A stretch of DNA of 16,250 nt, taken from the NCBI RefSeq assembly GCF_000186865.1, contig NW_008705563.1, forward strand, positions 120,296-136,545, in the 5' to 3' direction. Origin of the DNA: Aureococcus anophagefferens (taxonomy: Eukaryota > Sar > Pelagophyceae > Pelagomonadales > Pelagomonadaceae). Below are positions 7,734 to 14,578 of this stretch, piece by piece. A program made the position numbers and the translations under genes. The notes under the pieces were generated by a model, which saw only the letters and a program-made list of their open reading frames with translations, did not search any database and was not told where the DNA came from. The stretch's first letter is position 1, and the number at the start of each line of letters is the position of its first letter.

Positions 7734-10094
7734 CGCTCACGCGCATGAAGAAGCGGCGCGACCGCGACCGCAAGGAGCGCGGCCTCCCCCCCATCGACGA
7801 CGCGACCTCGAGGACCGCGGCGCCCCCGGACGACGACGGCGACGGCGGCGACGACGCGAACGCGACGAACGCGACGGCGCCGGCGCCGGCGCCCAACGCG
7901 ACGACGCCCTGGTGCGCGTCGGCGACGCAGCGCCTCGTCGACCTGAACGTCACGGCCATCGACGCGGCCGTCGCCGACGCGTGCGCCGCGACGATCTTCG
8001 ACTTTGGCATCGAGGGCTGGGGCGGCCCGGGCTTCATGCAGGCGCTGGGCGCCCGCAACGACTCGGAGGCGGACCGGCGCGGCGTCCAGCAGGGCATGAA
8101 GCTGCGGAAGGTCGACGGCGTCGCCGTCCGCGACCAGGACACGGTCCGCGCCGCGCTCCGGGCCAAGGCCGTCGCCGCGCGCGCCAACGGCACCAGGGTC
8201 GCGGCGGAGCTCGAGTTCCTCGTCGTCAACGACCAGGACCGCTTCCTCCAGAAGGGCGGGCCCGACGACAAGGGCGGGCCCGTAATCGTCTACGAGGGCA
8301 TGACGGCGTCGGACGCGGTCTACGCCGCGTGCCTCCCCAACGAGCTCATCCAGCCCAACTACACGAAGCTCGGCGTCCAGAGGCGCTTCCTCGCCGAGCT
8401 CTGCCGACCGCAGCACCGCGTGCCGCTCCGCGGGCCGCCCGCGCCGGGCTGCGAGGATCTCAACGCGACGACGGGCGCCCCGATCTACGCGCCCCGCTTC
8501 CTCCTCTTCGAGATGCCCCTCCAGTTCGGCGGCATGACGCACACGTTCCGCTACTACCCCGACGACTGGCCGCCGTGCCCGGGCGAGTACAACCCGACGG
8601 CGTGGAGCGTCCCGGACACGACGCTCCACTGGCCCTTCGGCGCAGACGAGGCCACGCTCGAGGCGCTGTCCCTGGCCCTGGGCGGCGAGGACCCGCTGCC
8701 GAAACTGACGAACGCGTCCTGCGCGCCGGCCATCGAGCGCTTCGCGGCGTCCGTCTGCGACGCGCTCGGGCCGCCGCGGCCGCCGGGCTGCGACGTCGAC
8801 CTCCTCAACATCGCGAAGCAGTACCTCCAGCAGGCCATGGAGCACCGCTGGTTCGAGAAGGCGACGCCGGATGGCGTCGACCTGTACCTGGCCCTGGGCG
8901 CGCCCCGCGACTCGGACAACGACACGATCGTCGACTCGTACCGCCGCGTCGCCTCCGAGCTCGGCGCGCCGCTCGAGCTCTTCGAGACGCTGCTCAAGGG
9001 CGCCCAGCGGCTCCGGGAGCGCGCCGCGGCGCTGCGGGCCGCCGCGCGGGCGCTGCTCGAGAGCGCGAACGCGACGGCGACGGCCTGTGCCGAATTCAAC
9101 CACTGGTTTGGGTGGTCCTGACCAAACTTGAGAATTCTCTAGCTCGGTCAAATCGAAGTCGATTCGGCTGATTTTTGGACGAATCGATTGCTCTCGTCGA
9201 GTTCTCGAAGCACGGCCGAAGAGATTTTGTCGAAATTGTCGCGTACGCTCACATTGAAGTCGAGTTGAAGATTTGAATTCGGCACAGGCGACGGCGGCGC
9301 TGCGGCTCGCGGGCGACGCGCGCGCGGAGCTCGCCGCGGACGTCGCCGAGACCTTCGATGTTCCGAACACGACGCTGAGCCCCGCGGCGCGGCACGTGCT
9401 CCAGAGCCTCTTCGTGAACCTCACCGCGGACGCCTTCGCGGACTCGCTGCTCGAGAAAGTCGACGCGCCGTCCGCGCTCCTGGCGGCCGCGGACGCGCTC
9501 GCCGCGGACCCGGCGCGCTTCCCCGACGGCGACGCGGCGGCGGCGCTCGCGGAGCTCGCGGACGCGGGCTGCGTCGAGGAGAAGCGCGGCGGCCACGCCG
9601 CGGGCGGGCCCCGCTTCGCGGCCGCGGCCTCGCGGAGCAAGGTCCAGTCCTCGACGCTGGAGCTCACCAAGGCCGGCAAGGACGAGGTGCTCGACGAGCT
9701 CGCCCTGCTCGCGCGGCGGCGCGCGGCGGCGGCCGAGGACCGGCCCTGGGGGCGCCTCGCCGCGCGGGTGGGGAGGGCGCGCGCGGGCGCGCCGCTCGTG
9801 GCGCGCGCGGTCGCGGCGGACGCGCTCGAGACCTGCCGCGCGCGGGCGGCGCTCGCCGACGACCTGCTGCGCCAGGCCGCGGACGCCGCCGTCGAGGCGA
9901 ACCACACGATCCGGGCGCTGGAGAAGCCCGTCGGCGAGGTGAGCAAGCGCGCGTGGGCCCTCCACCAGGCCTTCGACACGCTCGCCGACGAGACGAACCG
10001 CGACTTCTACGACCGGCCCTGCCGCCCGGTCTTCGGCGCCTGCTGCGTCCGCGACGCGCCCGACGGGGGCATGCGCATCACGTGCGGGAGCTAA
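5999..10094 (+). CDS. Secreted multi-module cysteine-repeat glycoprotein with PDZ-like domain; join(5999..9076, 9288..10094)
   Basis: The spliced protein is 1294 residues. It opens with a signal peptide (MMAARALRCALLLAQACA, cleavage probably after CAA). The body is a string of divergent modules of about 50-70 residues, near 56-113, 129-183, 201-256, 278-336, 358-406, 431-495, 762-821 and 875-941. The pattern is a short strand, G or E plus acidic, DA, a hydrophobic helix, then VC or LC and a second Cys, often C-x-R. A basic and Asp-rich linker lies at about 555-605 (Asp run near 570, encoded by GAC repeats). At about 665-748 a PDZ-like fold reads RRGVQQGMKLRKVDGVAV. At least fifteen N-glycosylation sequons are present, for example NATNAT. 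The second exon is Ala-rich and helical and ends DRPCRPVFGACCVRD. No enzyme motif was found. A cell-surface or extracellular role is inferred. Confidence 0.75.
9077..9287 (+). other. Introner-derived intron, 211 nt, GC-AG
   Basis: It starts with the GC of the left target duplication (GCGACGGC, 9077-9084) and ends with the element's CACAG. It lies exactly between codons (phase 0). Removal joins ANAT and ATAALRLAGDARAEL in frame. Retention gives a stop at 9119-9121. A GT donor inside the element (9087) would leave a 201-nt intron and break the frame. Confidence 0.85.
9085..9287 (+). mobile_element. Introner element copy 2 (203 bp, non-autonomous TIR element)
   Basis: It is flanked by the 8-bp direct repeats GCGACGGC at 9077-9084 and 9288-9295. 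The 15-bp terminal inverted repeats are perfect: CTGTGCCGAATTCAA on the left and its reverse complement on the right. It is the same length and orientation as the copy at 5234-5436 and shares a long internal block including GGACGAATCGATTGCTCTCG. The leftmost about 60 bp after the repeat are more diverged. It contains no gene, and mobilisation would need a transposase from elsewhere. Confidence 0.92.
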
Positions 10095-10229
10095 GGAACA
10101 TGAAGGTTCGACGCGAGGTTCACGCTAAGCTTCAATTTAGGTTCAGCAACTGAATTCCCTACGATTCTTGCATTGGAGTCGACGTCTGGTGGCGTCTGGG
10201 CAGCACCGCAACGCTGCCCGGCCGTCGCC
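10095..10229 (+). promoter_or_regulatory. Spacer and likely promoter of the six-helix membrane gene
   Basis: These 135 bp between same-strand genes are clearly less GC-rich than the flanking coding DNA. They hold the AGGTTC array and, at 10197-10206, TGGGCAGCAC, the same 10-mer that ends directly before the ATG at 5999. This could be a core-promoter, initiator or splice-acceptor sequence. No other element is recognisable. Confidence 0.45.
10104..10150 (+). repeat. Four 11-12-bp tandem units with core AGGTTC
   Basis: AGGTTC occurs at 10104, 10116 and 10139, and the variant AGCTTC at 10128, with spacings of 12, 12 and 11 bp. The array begins 9 bp after the stop of the glycoprotein gene and precedes the six-helix membrane gene. 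It could be a regulatory array or part of a 3' processing signal. Confidence 0.65.
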
Positions 10230-10928
10230 ATGGTGTCCGCCGTGAGCGCCGGCACGACGCTGCTGACGGCCTTTTTGCTGAAGCTGCTCTTCGGCTCGGA
10301 CGACGCGCTCCTCTTGACGACCTACTTCGTGCGGCCGGGCGCCACGAAGACGTACCAGGCGAAGATGGCGGCGATCTACGTGCTCATGATGAATTTGATC
10401 GTGTGCCTCGCCGTGGGCGTCGGCGTCGTGCTCAACGTCGTGCTCGCGTCCTTCAGCGACGACGAGGACAAGGTCAGCTACGCGACGTCCATCGCGTGCT
10501 CCGTTTTACTCATTTGCTACGCGGTCTACCTCAAGTTCGCGCCGGACGACGACGACGCCGACGACGACGACGCGGAGAAGGGCGGCGACGACGTCGGCAA
10601 GGAGCTCCTGTCCAAGGAGCCCAACGCCGACTACGGCTCGTCGGGCGAGGCGACGCAGCGCTACGCGAACCCCTACGTCGTCTTCTTCCTCACGGGCCTC
10701 GACGACGCCATCGTCTACATGGTGCTGGTCATCGACGACGCGTCGAGCTGGTACCTCGTCATCTTCGGCGCGGGCGCGGGCACGCTGCTGCTGGTCGTCG
10801 CGGGCTACTACGTGTCCACGGTCCGCTTCATGATCGACGTGATCCAGGCCGTGCCCCAGTGGATCGTCGTCGTCCTGCTCGCCTTCCTGATCCTGTTCGG
10901 GTCGATCTTCGACGTCCCCTACATGTAA
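10230..10928 (+). CDS. Six-helix membrane protein, possible LysE/CadD/TerC-type transporter
   Basis: A protein of 232 residues starting at GCCATGG (MVSAVSAG), a good initiation context. The in-frame extension to 10173 would need TTG. Six hydrophobic segments fall into two groups of three, separated by an acidic cytosol-type loop (APDDDDADDDDAEKGGDD). The first segment of each half holds an Asp-Asp-Ala motif: FGSDDALLLTTYF near the start and FLTGLDDAIVYMVLV after the loop. This 3+3 layout with acidic residues buried in the first helix of each half is typical of LysE-superfamily and related cation exporters such as CadD, TerC and GDT1-type proteins. The family assignment is an inference from topology, and the ion is unknown. 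Its stop is 9 bp from that of the convergent PI3-kinase gene. Confidence 0.7.
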   Translation: MVSAVSAGTTLLTAFLLKLLFGSDDALLLTTYFVRPGATKTYQAKMAAIYVLMMNLIVCLAVGVGVVLNVVLASFSDDEDKVSYATSIACSVLLICYAVYLKFAPDDDDADDDDAEKGGDDVGKELLSKEPNADYGSSGEATQRYANPYVVFFLTGLDDAIVYMVLVIDDASSWYLVIFGAGAGTLLLVVAGYYVSTVRFMIDVIQAVPQWIVVVLLAFLILFGSIFDVPYM

Positions 10929-10937
10929 AACAGAAAG

Positions 10938-13403
10938 CTAGGCGCTAAACGTCTCCGCGCGGACCATGGACCGCGCGGGCGCGTCGTCAACGTCGCCGTC
11001 GTCGCCGGCGGCGAGGTCCGCGTAGGACGCGAGGAGCTTGGCCCAGCGGTGGAGCTCGCGCGGCGCCTCGAAGCGCAGGTGCCACGTGCGCATGTCCGTC
11101 ACGAGCGCGAGGCGCAGCGTCGAGGAAGCGCAGGCCGCGCTCCGCGGAGACGCGGACGAGACGCGGAAGAGCGACGAGCCGCCGGACGTCGACCGCGCGC
11201 GGACCTCGAGGACGGGCAGCGCGTCGTAGGCCGCCTTGTCGCCCGACGCGCGGGCCCCGTCCTCCGACGCGCGGGCGTCGCCCGCCTCCGGCGGCTCCGG
11301 CGGCGCGTCCGCCGGGGTCGGCGCGTCGGCGCCGAGGCCCGGCGCGTCGGCGCTCGCGGGGCCGCGGCCGCGCCAGAAGGAGGGCTCGACGGCGCCGAGG
11401 CCCGGCACGTCGACGCTCGGGGGGTCGCGGGCGCCCCGGAACGACGGCGCGGCGACGACGACGCGGCGCACGGACGACACGTTCTCGAGGAAGATGACGC
11501 CCTTCTGCGTGTGCGTGCCCTCGTCGCGGAAGGCGTGCCAGTCCTTGTCCGAGGCGAAGTAGTAGAGCTTCGGCGCGCCCGTGCCGCTTCCCGCGTCGCC
11601 CGGTATGAGCGCGACGGACCGCCTCCGCCAGCCCGCCGCGGCGCCCTCGCCGCGCTTCCACAGGCTCCCGACGGCCAGCGCCGGCGGCGGCCGGTGCTTC
11701 AGCGTCGTCGCGACCTGGAGCCGCCGCACGGCGAGGGCGTGGATCGCGTTCTTGAGCCGCGTCTTCGCGGCCGCGGGCCCGCCGTCGACGAGCTTCCGGA
11801 TCTTCGCCGTCGCCGCGGCGTCGTCGAGGTCCACGAGGAGGAACTTGCGCACGCAGGCCGCGACGGCCGGCGCGCCGTCCCTGGCCGCCGACGCGAGCAC
11901 CGCCGCGGCCGTGGACACGACGAGGTCCGCGTGCGCGCGGAGCGCGAGGAACGCGGCCGCGCACGCGTCGACGAACTTCGCCCAGACCGCGTCGCCCATG
12001 GCCTGGCGCAGGGCCGGCGTCGTCGCGAAGGACGCCGTGTCGATGGCGACGGAGTCGTCCAACACGTGGCCGAAGTCGATGTGGAAGAGCGTGCCGTCGT
12101 CCGCGAGGAGGATGTTGTCCGAGTGGCGGTCGCGGACGCCGAGCACGTGCGCGCCGACGTAGGACCCCGCCGCCGACGCCACGAGCCGCTCGAGCTGCGC
12201 GTCGCTGAAGCGGTCGCTGGCGCAGACCGCCGTCAGCGCGCGGACGCCGCGGACGAGCTCGATGCAGCCGACGCGGCCCGACATCGCGCAGACGCCGTAG
12301 GTGCCGATGAAGACGCGGCTCCCGTCTCTCGTCGTCGTGTTCGACACCTCGAAGGCGTAGTTCATGGCCCCGAAGGCCTGGAGCACGCCCACGTCCTGGC
12401 GCAGGTCGTCGCCGGCCTTGTAGATCAGCCGCGAGGGGGGGCTCGCCCGGTGCCGCGCGCCGTGGAGCGACAGGAGCAGCGGCCGCGTGTTCGACGGGAA
12501 GACCTTCTCGACGCGGATGTAGGAGATGGACGTCGACGGGAGGAAGGGGTCGAAGACGCGGACCTTTTTGGGCAGTTGTAACGTGAAGCCCGCGGGGCTT
12601 CCGAGCAACGTCGCCGCGATGGACTCCCAGTGCTCCTCGCTGAGGAAGATGTGGGGCGTCCGCCCCTCGGCGGCCGCGGCGACGAGGGCGTCGAGCTCGG
12701 CGAAGACGCTCCCGTCGCACCACGCGGCCTGCTTGAGGAAGTGGACCGCCTGTCCCACGCACCGATGCGCCGCGCACCGCGCGGCGACGGCCCCGAGGAG
12801 CTCGCGCCGCAGCCCCCGGAGCCAGTGCGGCGCCCCGGCGACCAGCGCCAGAAGCGCCGGGAGCGCGTCGCAGAGCGCCTGGGGCGCGCACCGCGCCACG
12901 AAGGCGCCGCGCGGGATCTCGTCGCCGTAGAGCGACCGCCGGAGGCGGCTCGACGCGACGATCTGGCGGCAGAGCACGGCGCGCCCGGCCCAGCGCAGGC
13001 AGCGCACGACCCTCGCCCGGCGCGCCGCGTCGATGGAGAGCGCGCGCCGCCCGGGCGACGCCGGCGGCGACCCGGCCGTCCTCGACCGCAGCCGCGCGGC
13101 CGTGCGGTCGCTGAGGGACCGGCTCCACTCGGACCCGCGGCGCAGGGACCGGAAGAGGTCCGCGCCGGAGAAGGCGAAGCTCGGCTTCGCGGGCGGCTCC
13201 TCGGCGTCGCCCTCGGCGCAGGGCACGGCGGGCTCCGGGCTACCGTCGAGGGCGTCGACGAAGGAGTCGTAGCCCCGCGCGCTCACGAAGGCCGGATCGT
13301 CGTCCCCGGCGTCGGCGACGCTGTCCAGCGACCGCGAGTGGGCCACGGCCCCGGGGGACGGCGACCCCTTGTATCGAAGGGGCTGGCTGCCGCCCTGCCC
13401 CAT
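10938..13403 (-). CDS. PI3-kinase family lipid kinase with C-terminal PH domain
   Basis: A protein of 821 residues. N-terminus MGQGGSQPL fits the N-myristoylation signal (Gly2, Ser6). Residues about 20-130 are low-complexity, and about 150-265 look like the helical PIK accessory domain. The catalytic domain follows: LIYKAGDDLRQDVGVLQAF with the ATP-binding Lys (K329), then YGVCAMSGRVGCIELV, the catalytic loop LGVRDRHSDNILL (D425-R426-H427) and HIDFGHVL (D443-F-G). The activation loop after DFG lacks the basic cluster that class I PI3-kinases use for PIP2, so phosphatidylinositol is the likelier substrate (inference). A PH domain begins at VGSLWKRGEGAAAGWRRRSV (about 588) and ends with the Trp helix ELHRWAKLLASY (about 788-799). 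It is interrupted by roughly 100 residues of Pro/Ala-rich sequence, partly made of a 21-residue repeat. All key kinase residues are intact. I see no C2 or Ras-binding domain. Confidence 0.88.
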   Translation of the reverse strand: MGQGGSQPLRYKGSPSPGAVAHSRSLDSVADAGDDDPAFVSARGYDSFVDALDGSPEPAVPCAEGDAEEPPAKPSFAFSGADLFRSLRRGSEWSRSLSDRTAARLRSRTAGSPPASPGRRALSIDAARRARVVRCLRWAGRAVLCRQIVASSRLRRSLYGDEIPRGAFVARCAPQALCDALPALLALVAGAPHWLRGLRRELLGAVAARCAAHRCVGQAVHFLKQAAWCDGSVFAELDALVAAAAEGRTPHIFLSEEHWESIAATLLGSPAGFTLQLPKKVRVFDPFLPSTSISYIRVEKVFPSNTRPLLLSLHGARHRASPPSRLIYKAGDDLRQDVGVLQAFGAMNYAFEVSNTTTRDGSRVFIGTYGVCAMSGRVGCIELVRGVRALTAVCASDRFSDAQLERLVASAAGSYVGAHVLGVRDRHSDNILLADDGTLFHIDFGHVLDDSVAIDTASFATTPALRQAMGDAVWAKFVDACAAAFLALRAHADLVVSTAAAVLASAARDGAPAVAACVRKFLLVDLDDAAATAKIRKLVDGGPAAAKTRLKNAIHALAVRRLQVATTLKHRPPPALAVGSLWKRGEGAAAGWRRRSVALIPGDAGSGTGAPKLYYFASDKDWHAFRDEGTHTQKGVIFLENVSSVRRVVVAAPSFRGARDPPSVDVPGLGAVEPSFWRGRGPASADAPGLGADAPTPADAPPEPPEAGDARASEDGARASGDKAAYDALPVLEVRARSTSGGSSLFRVSSASPRSAACASSTLRLALVTDMRTWHLRFEAPRELHRWAKLLASYADLAAGDDGDVDDAPARSMVRAETFSA
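11328..11453. repeat. 63-bp in-frame tandem duplication inside the PI3-kinase gene
   Basis: GGCGCCGAGGCCC begins copies at 11328 and 11391, a period of 63 bp or 21 codons. In the protein, the two copies read SFRGARDPP...DVPGLGAVEP and SFWRGRGPA...DAPGLGADAP. The duplication lengthens the disordered insertion that splits the PH domain and keeps the frame. Confidence 0.75.
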
Positions 13404-13557
13404 ATCGTACGCTCTTCTTGAACGTCTTCACTTAACGCGGCACCGCCGACCTCGTCGATGGTTCCACCTACGATGGGCTGCCCAAAAAGCTGCTGATCTA
13501 TCATGGCCGTCCCGCCCATCGGCGGCGTGGCTGCCTAAAACACCGCAGCTGAGCCCC
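13404..13557. promoter_or_regulatory. Divergent promoter region, PI3-kinase / vWA protein
   Basis: These 154 bp separate the two start codons. The half next to the vWA gene is a tandem duplication that includes a copy of that gene's first codons. The half near the kinase (13404-13440) is less GC-rich (CGTACGCTCTTCTTGAACG). Both promoters must overlap here. Confidence 0.5.
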
Positions 13558-13585
13558 ATGGCCGTCCCGCCCATCGGCGGCGTGG
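13478..13585 (+). repeat. Tandem duplication spanning the vWA start codon
   Basis: Copy 1 runs 13478-13530 and copy 2 runs 13531-13585. Both begin CTGCC(C/T)AAAA and end with the same 28 bp, starting ATGGCCGTCCCGCCC. The left parts have drifted (2-bp length difference), but the 28 bp from the ATG onward are identical. Confidence 0.88.
13503..13538 (+). other. Upstream ORF of 11 codons copying the vWA start
   Basis: ATG at 13503 to TAA at 13536-13538 encodes MAVPPIGGVAA, identical to the first 11 residues of the vWA protein. It lies in a different frame, 19 bp upstream of the main ATG. It would be translated first if transcription starts upstream of 13503, and could lower main-ORF translation. 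The transcription start is unknown. Confidence 0.55.
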
Positions 13586-14421
13586 CGGCGGCCGTGCCCG
13601 CCGTGAGCGTCGCGGCGGCCGTCGACGCCGCCGACGCCGACGGCGCCGTCGTCGCGCCCGTCGCCGATGCCGGCGACGTCGCGGTCGGGCTGGCGGATCG
13701 CGTCGAGAAGATGCGCGCGGAGCTCGACATGCCCCCGGAGTACGTGGAGGACCTGCTGCGCCTCGTGGGCACGGACATCGTCGTCGTCGCCGACGACTCC
13801 GGGTCCATGAACAGCGTCAGCGACAACCTCGCGGGCGGGCCGAAGACGCGGTGGCAGGAGCTGCAGCAGACGCTGCGACTGTTGGCGACGATGCTCCTCG
13901 TCATCGAACACATGGACGGATTCTGGCTCAAGTTCCTCAACGACGCCGAGTGGTACAAGATCACGAGCACGGCGCAGCTCGAGGAGATCTTCGCGGGCAA
14001 GCCGCGCGCGCGCGGGAAGACGCCGCTGCTCGGGAACCTGGCGCCCGTCATCGAGGGCTTCGGCCGCGACGACCGCGACACGCTGCTCCTCATCCTCACG
14101 GACGGCGAGCCGAGCGACTGCGAGTTCGACGAGCTGAGCCACCTCATCAAGTCGAAGCCCGACGACGTCTTCTGCAGCTTCGCCATGTGCACGGACGAGG
14201 CCGACGTCGTCGAGCTCTACAACAAGGTCGTGGACCCCATCTTCGGCTGCGACATCACGGACGACTACGCCGCCGAGTGCCGCGAGGCGAAGCGCGTCGG
14301 CAACGCGCTCTCGCCCTTCCAGTGGCTCGCGAAGATGCTCCTCGTCAAGTACGACAAGTACGACGCGCTCGACGAGCGCAAGTTGGATGGTCGCCGACGC
14401 GCCTGCTGCGCCCTGTCTTAA
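13558..14421 (+). CDS. vWA-domain protein with MIDAS site and C-terminal CaaX box
   Basis: A protein of 287 residues. After an Ala/Val-rich start, the vWA domain begins at about 74: GTDIVVVADDSGSMNSV gives the DxSxS metal site (D79, S81, S83), GKTPLLGNL supplies the Thr (T155), and LLLILTDGEPSD the distal Asp (D182). All MIDAS positions are present, so Mg2+-dependent ligand binding is plausible. Known for the family: intracellular vWA proteins act in complexes and membrane trafficking, for example copines, but the C2 domains of copines are absent here. The protein ends GRRRACCALS: a basic stretch, an extra Cys and the CaaX tetrapeptide CALS, with Ser favouring farnesylation. The start chosen is the second of two duplicated ATGs, because the first runs into a stop after 11 codons. 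It is divergent from the PI3-kinase gene. Confidence 0.85.
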   Translation: MAVPPIGGVAAAVPAVSVAAAVDAADADGAVVAPVADAGDVAVGLADRVEKMRAELDMPPEYVEDLLRLVGTDIVVVADDSGSMNSVSDNLAGGPKTRWQELQQTLRLLATMLLVIEHMDGFWLKFLNDAEWYKITSTAQLEEIFAGKPRARGKTPLLGNLAPVIEGFGRDDRDTLLLILTDGEPSDCEFDELSHLIKSKPDDVFCSFAMCTDEADVVELYNKVVDPIFGCDITDDYAAECREAKRVGNALSPFQWLAKMLLVKYDKYDALDERKLDGRRRACCALS

Positions 14422-14578
14422 GGGCGGTGTGCGGGCGTGGGAGAGTCATATGGGCCGGTGAAAGGCTTTTCGCCGCAAACGTCTCAAACCCGACATCCGC
14501 GATCTCGAGTCGTGCGGCGCCTCGGGTCCTACGCGGGCGCGTAGACGCGATCAAGTGGTGACACACTCGCCCGTCGCT
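14422..14578. other. Spacer with a palindrome, between vWA and F-box genes
   Basis: These 157 bp contain a perfect inverted repeat at 14529-14544 (CTACGCG, two bases, CGCGTAG), 35 bp upstream of the next ATG. The base composition becomes more balanced from here on. It presumably holds the F-box gene promoter. Confidence 0.4.

Noticed and set aside
7700..7735. GAC repeat tract as a separate microsatellite feature
   Set aside because: It encodes an in-frame Asp run within the linker of the glycoprotein, so it is described with that gene.
8877..8965. J-domain in the glycoprotein (DLYLALGAPRDSDNDTIV resembles a J-domain start)
   Set aside because: There is no HPD motif after the second helix, and the segment fits the repeating module pattern of the same protein.
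5422..9979. Very long open frames overlapping the glycoprotein gene on both strands (1249 aa on plus, 1356 aa on minus)
   Set aside because: They are Arg/Ala/Pro-rich translations typical of the wrong frames of GC-rich genes, with no domains. The plus-strand frame at 5999 has a signal peptide, ordered modules and glycosylation sites.
10173..10229. Earlier start for the six-helix membrane protein
   Set aside because: It requires a TTG start. The ATG at 10230 has a good context and directly precedes the first helix.
14555..14578. Earlier start for the F-box protein
   Set aside because: It requires a GTG start; the first in-frame ATG is at 14579.
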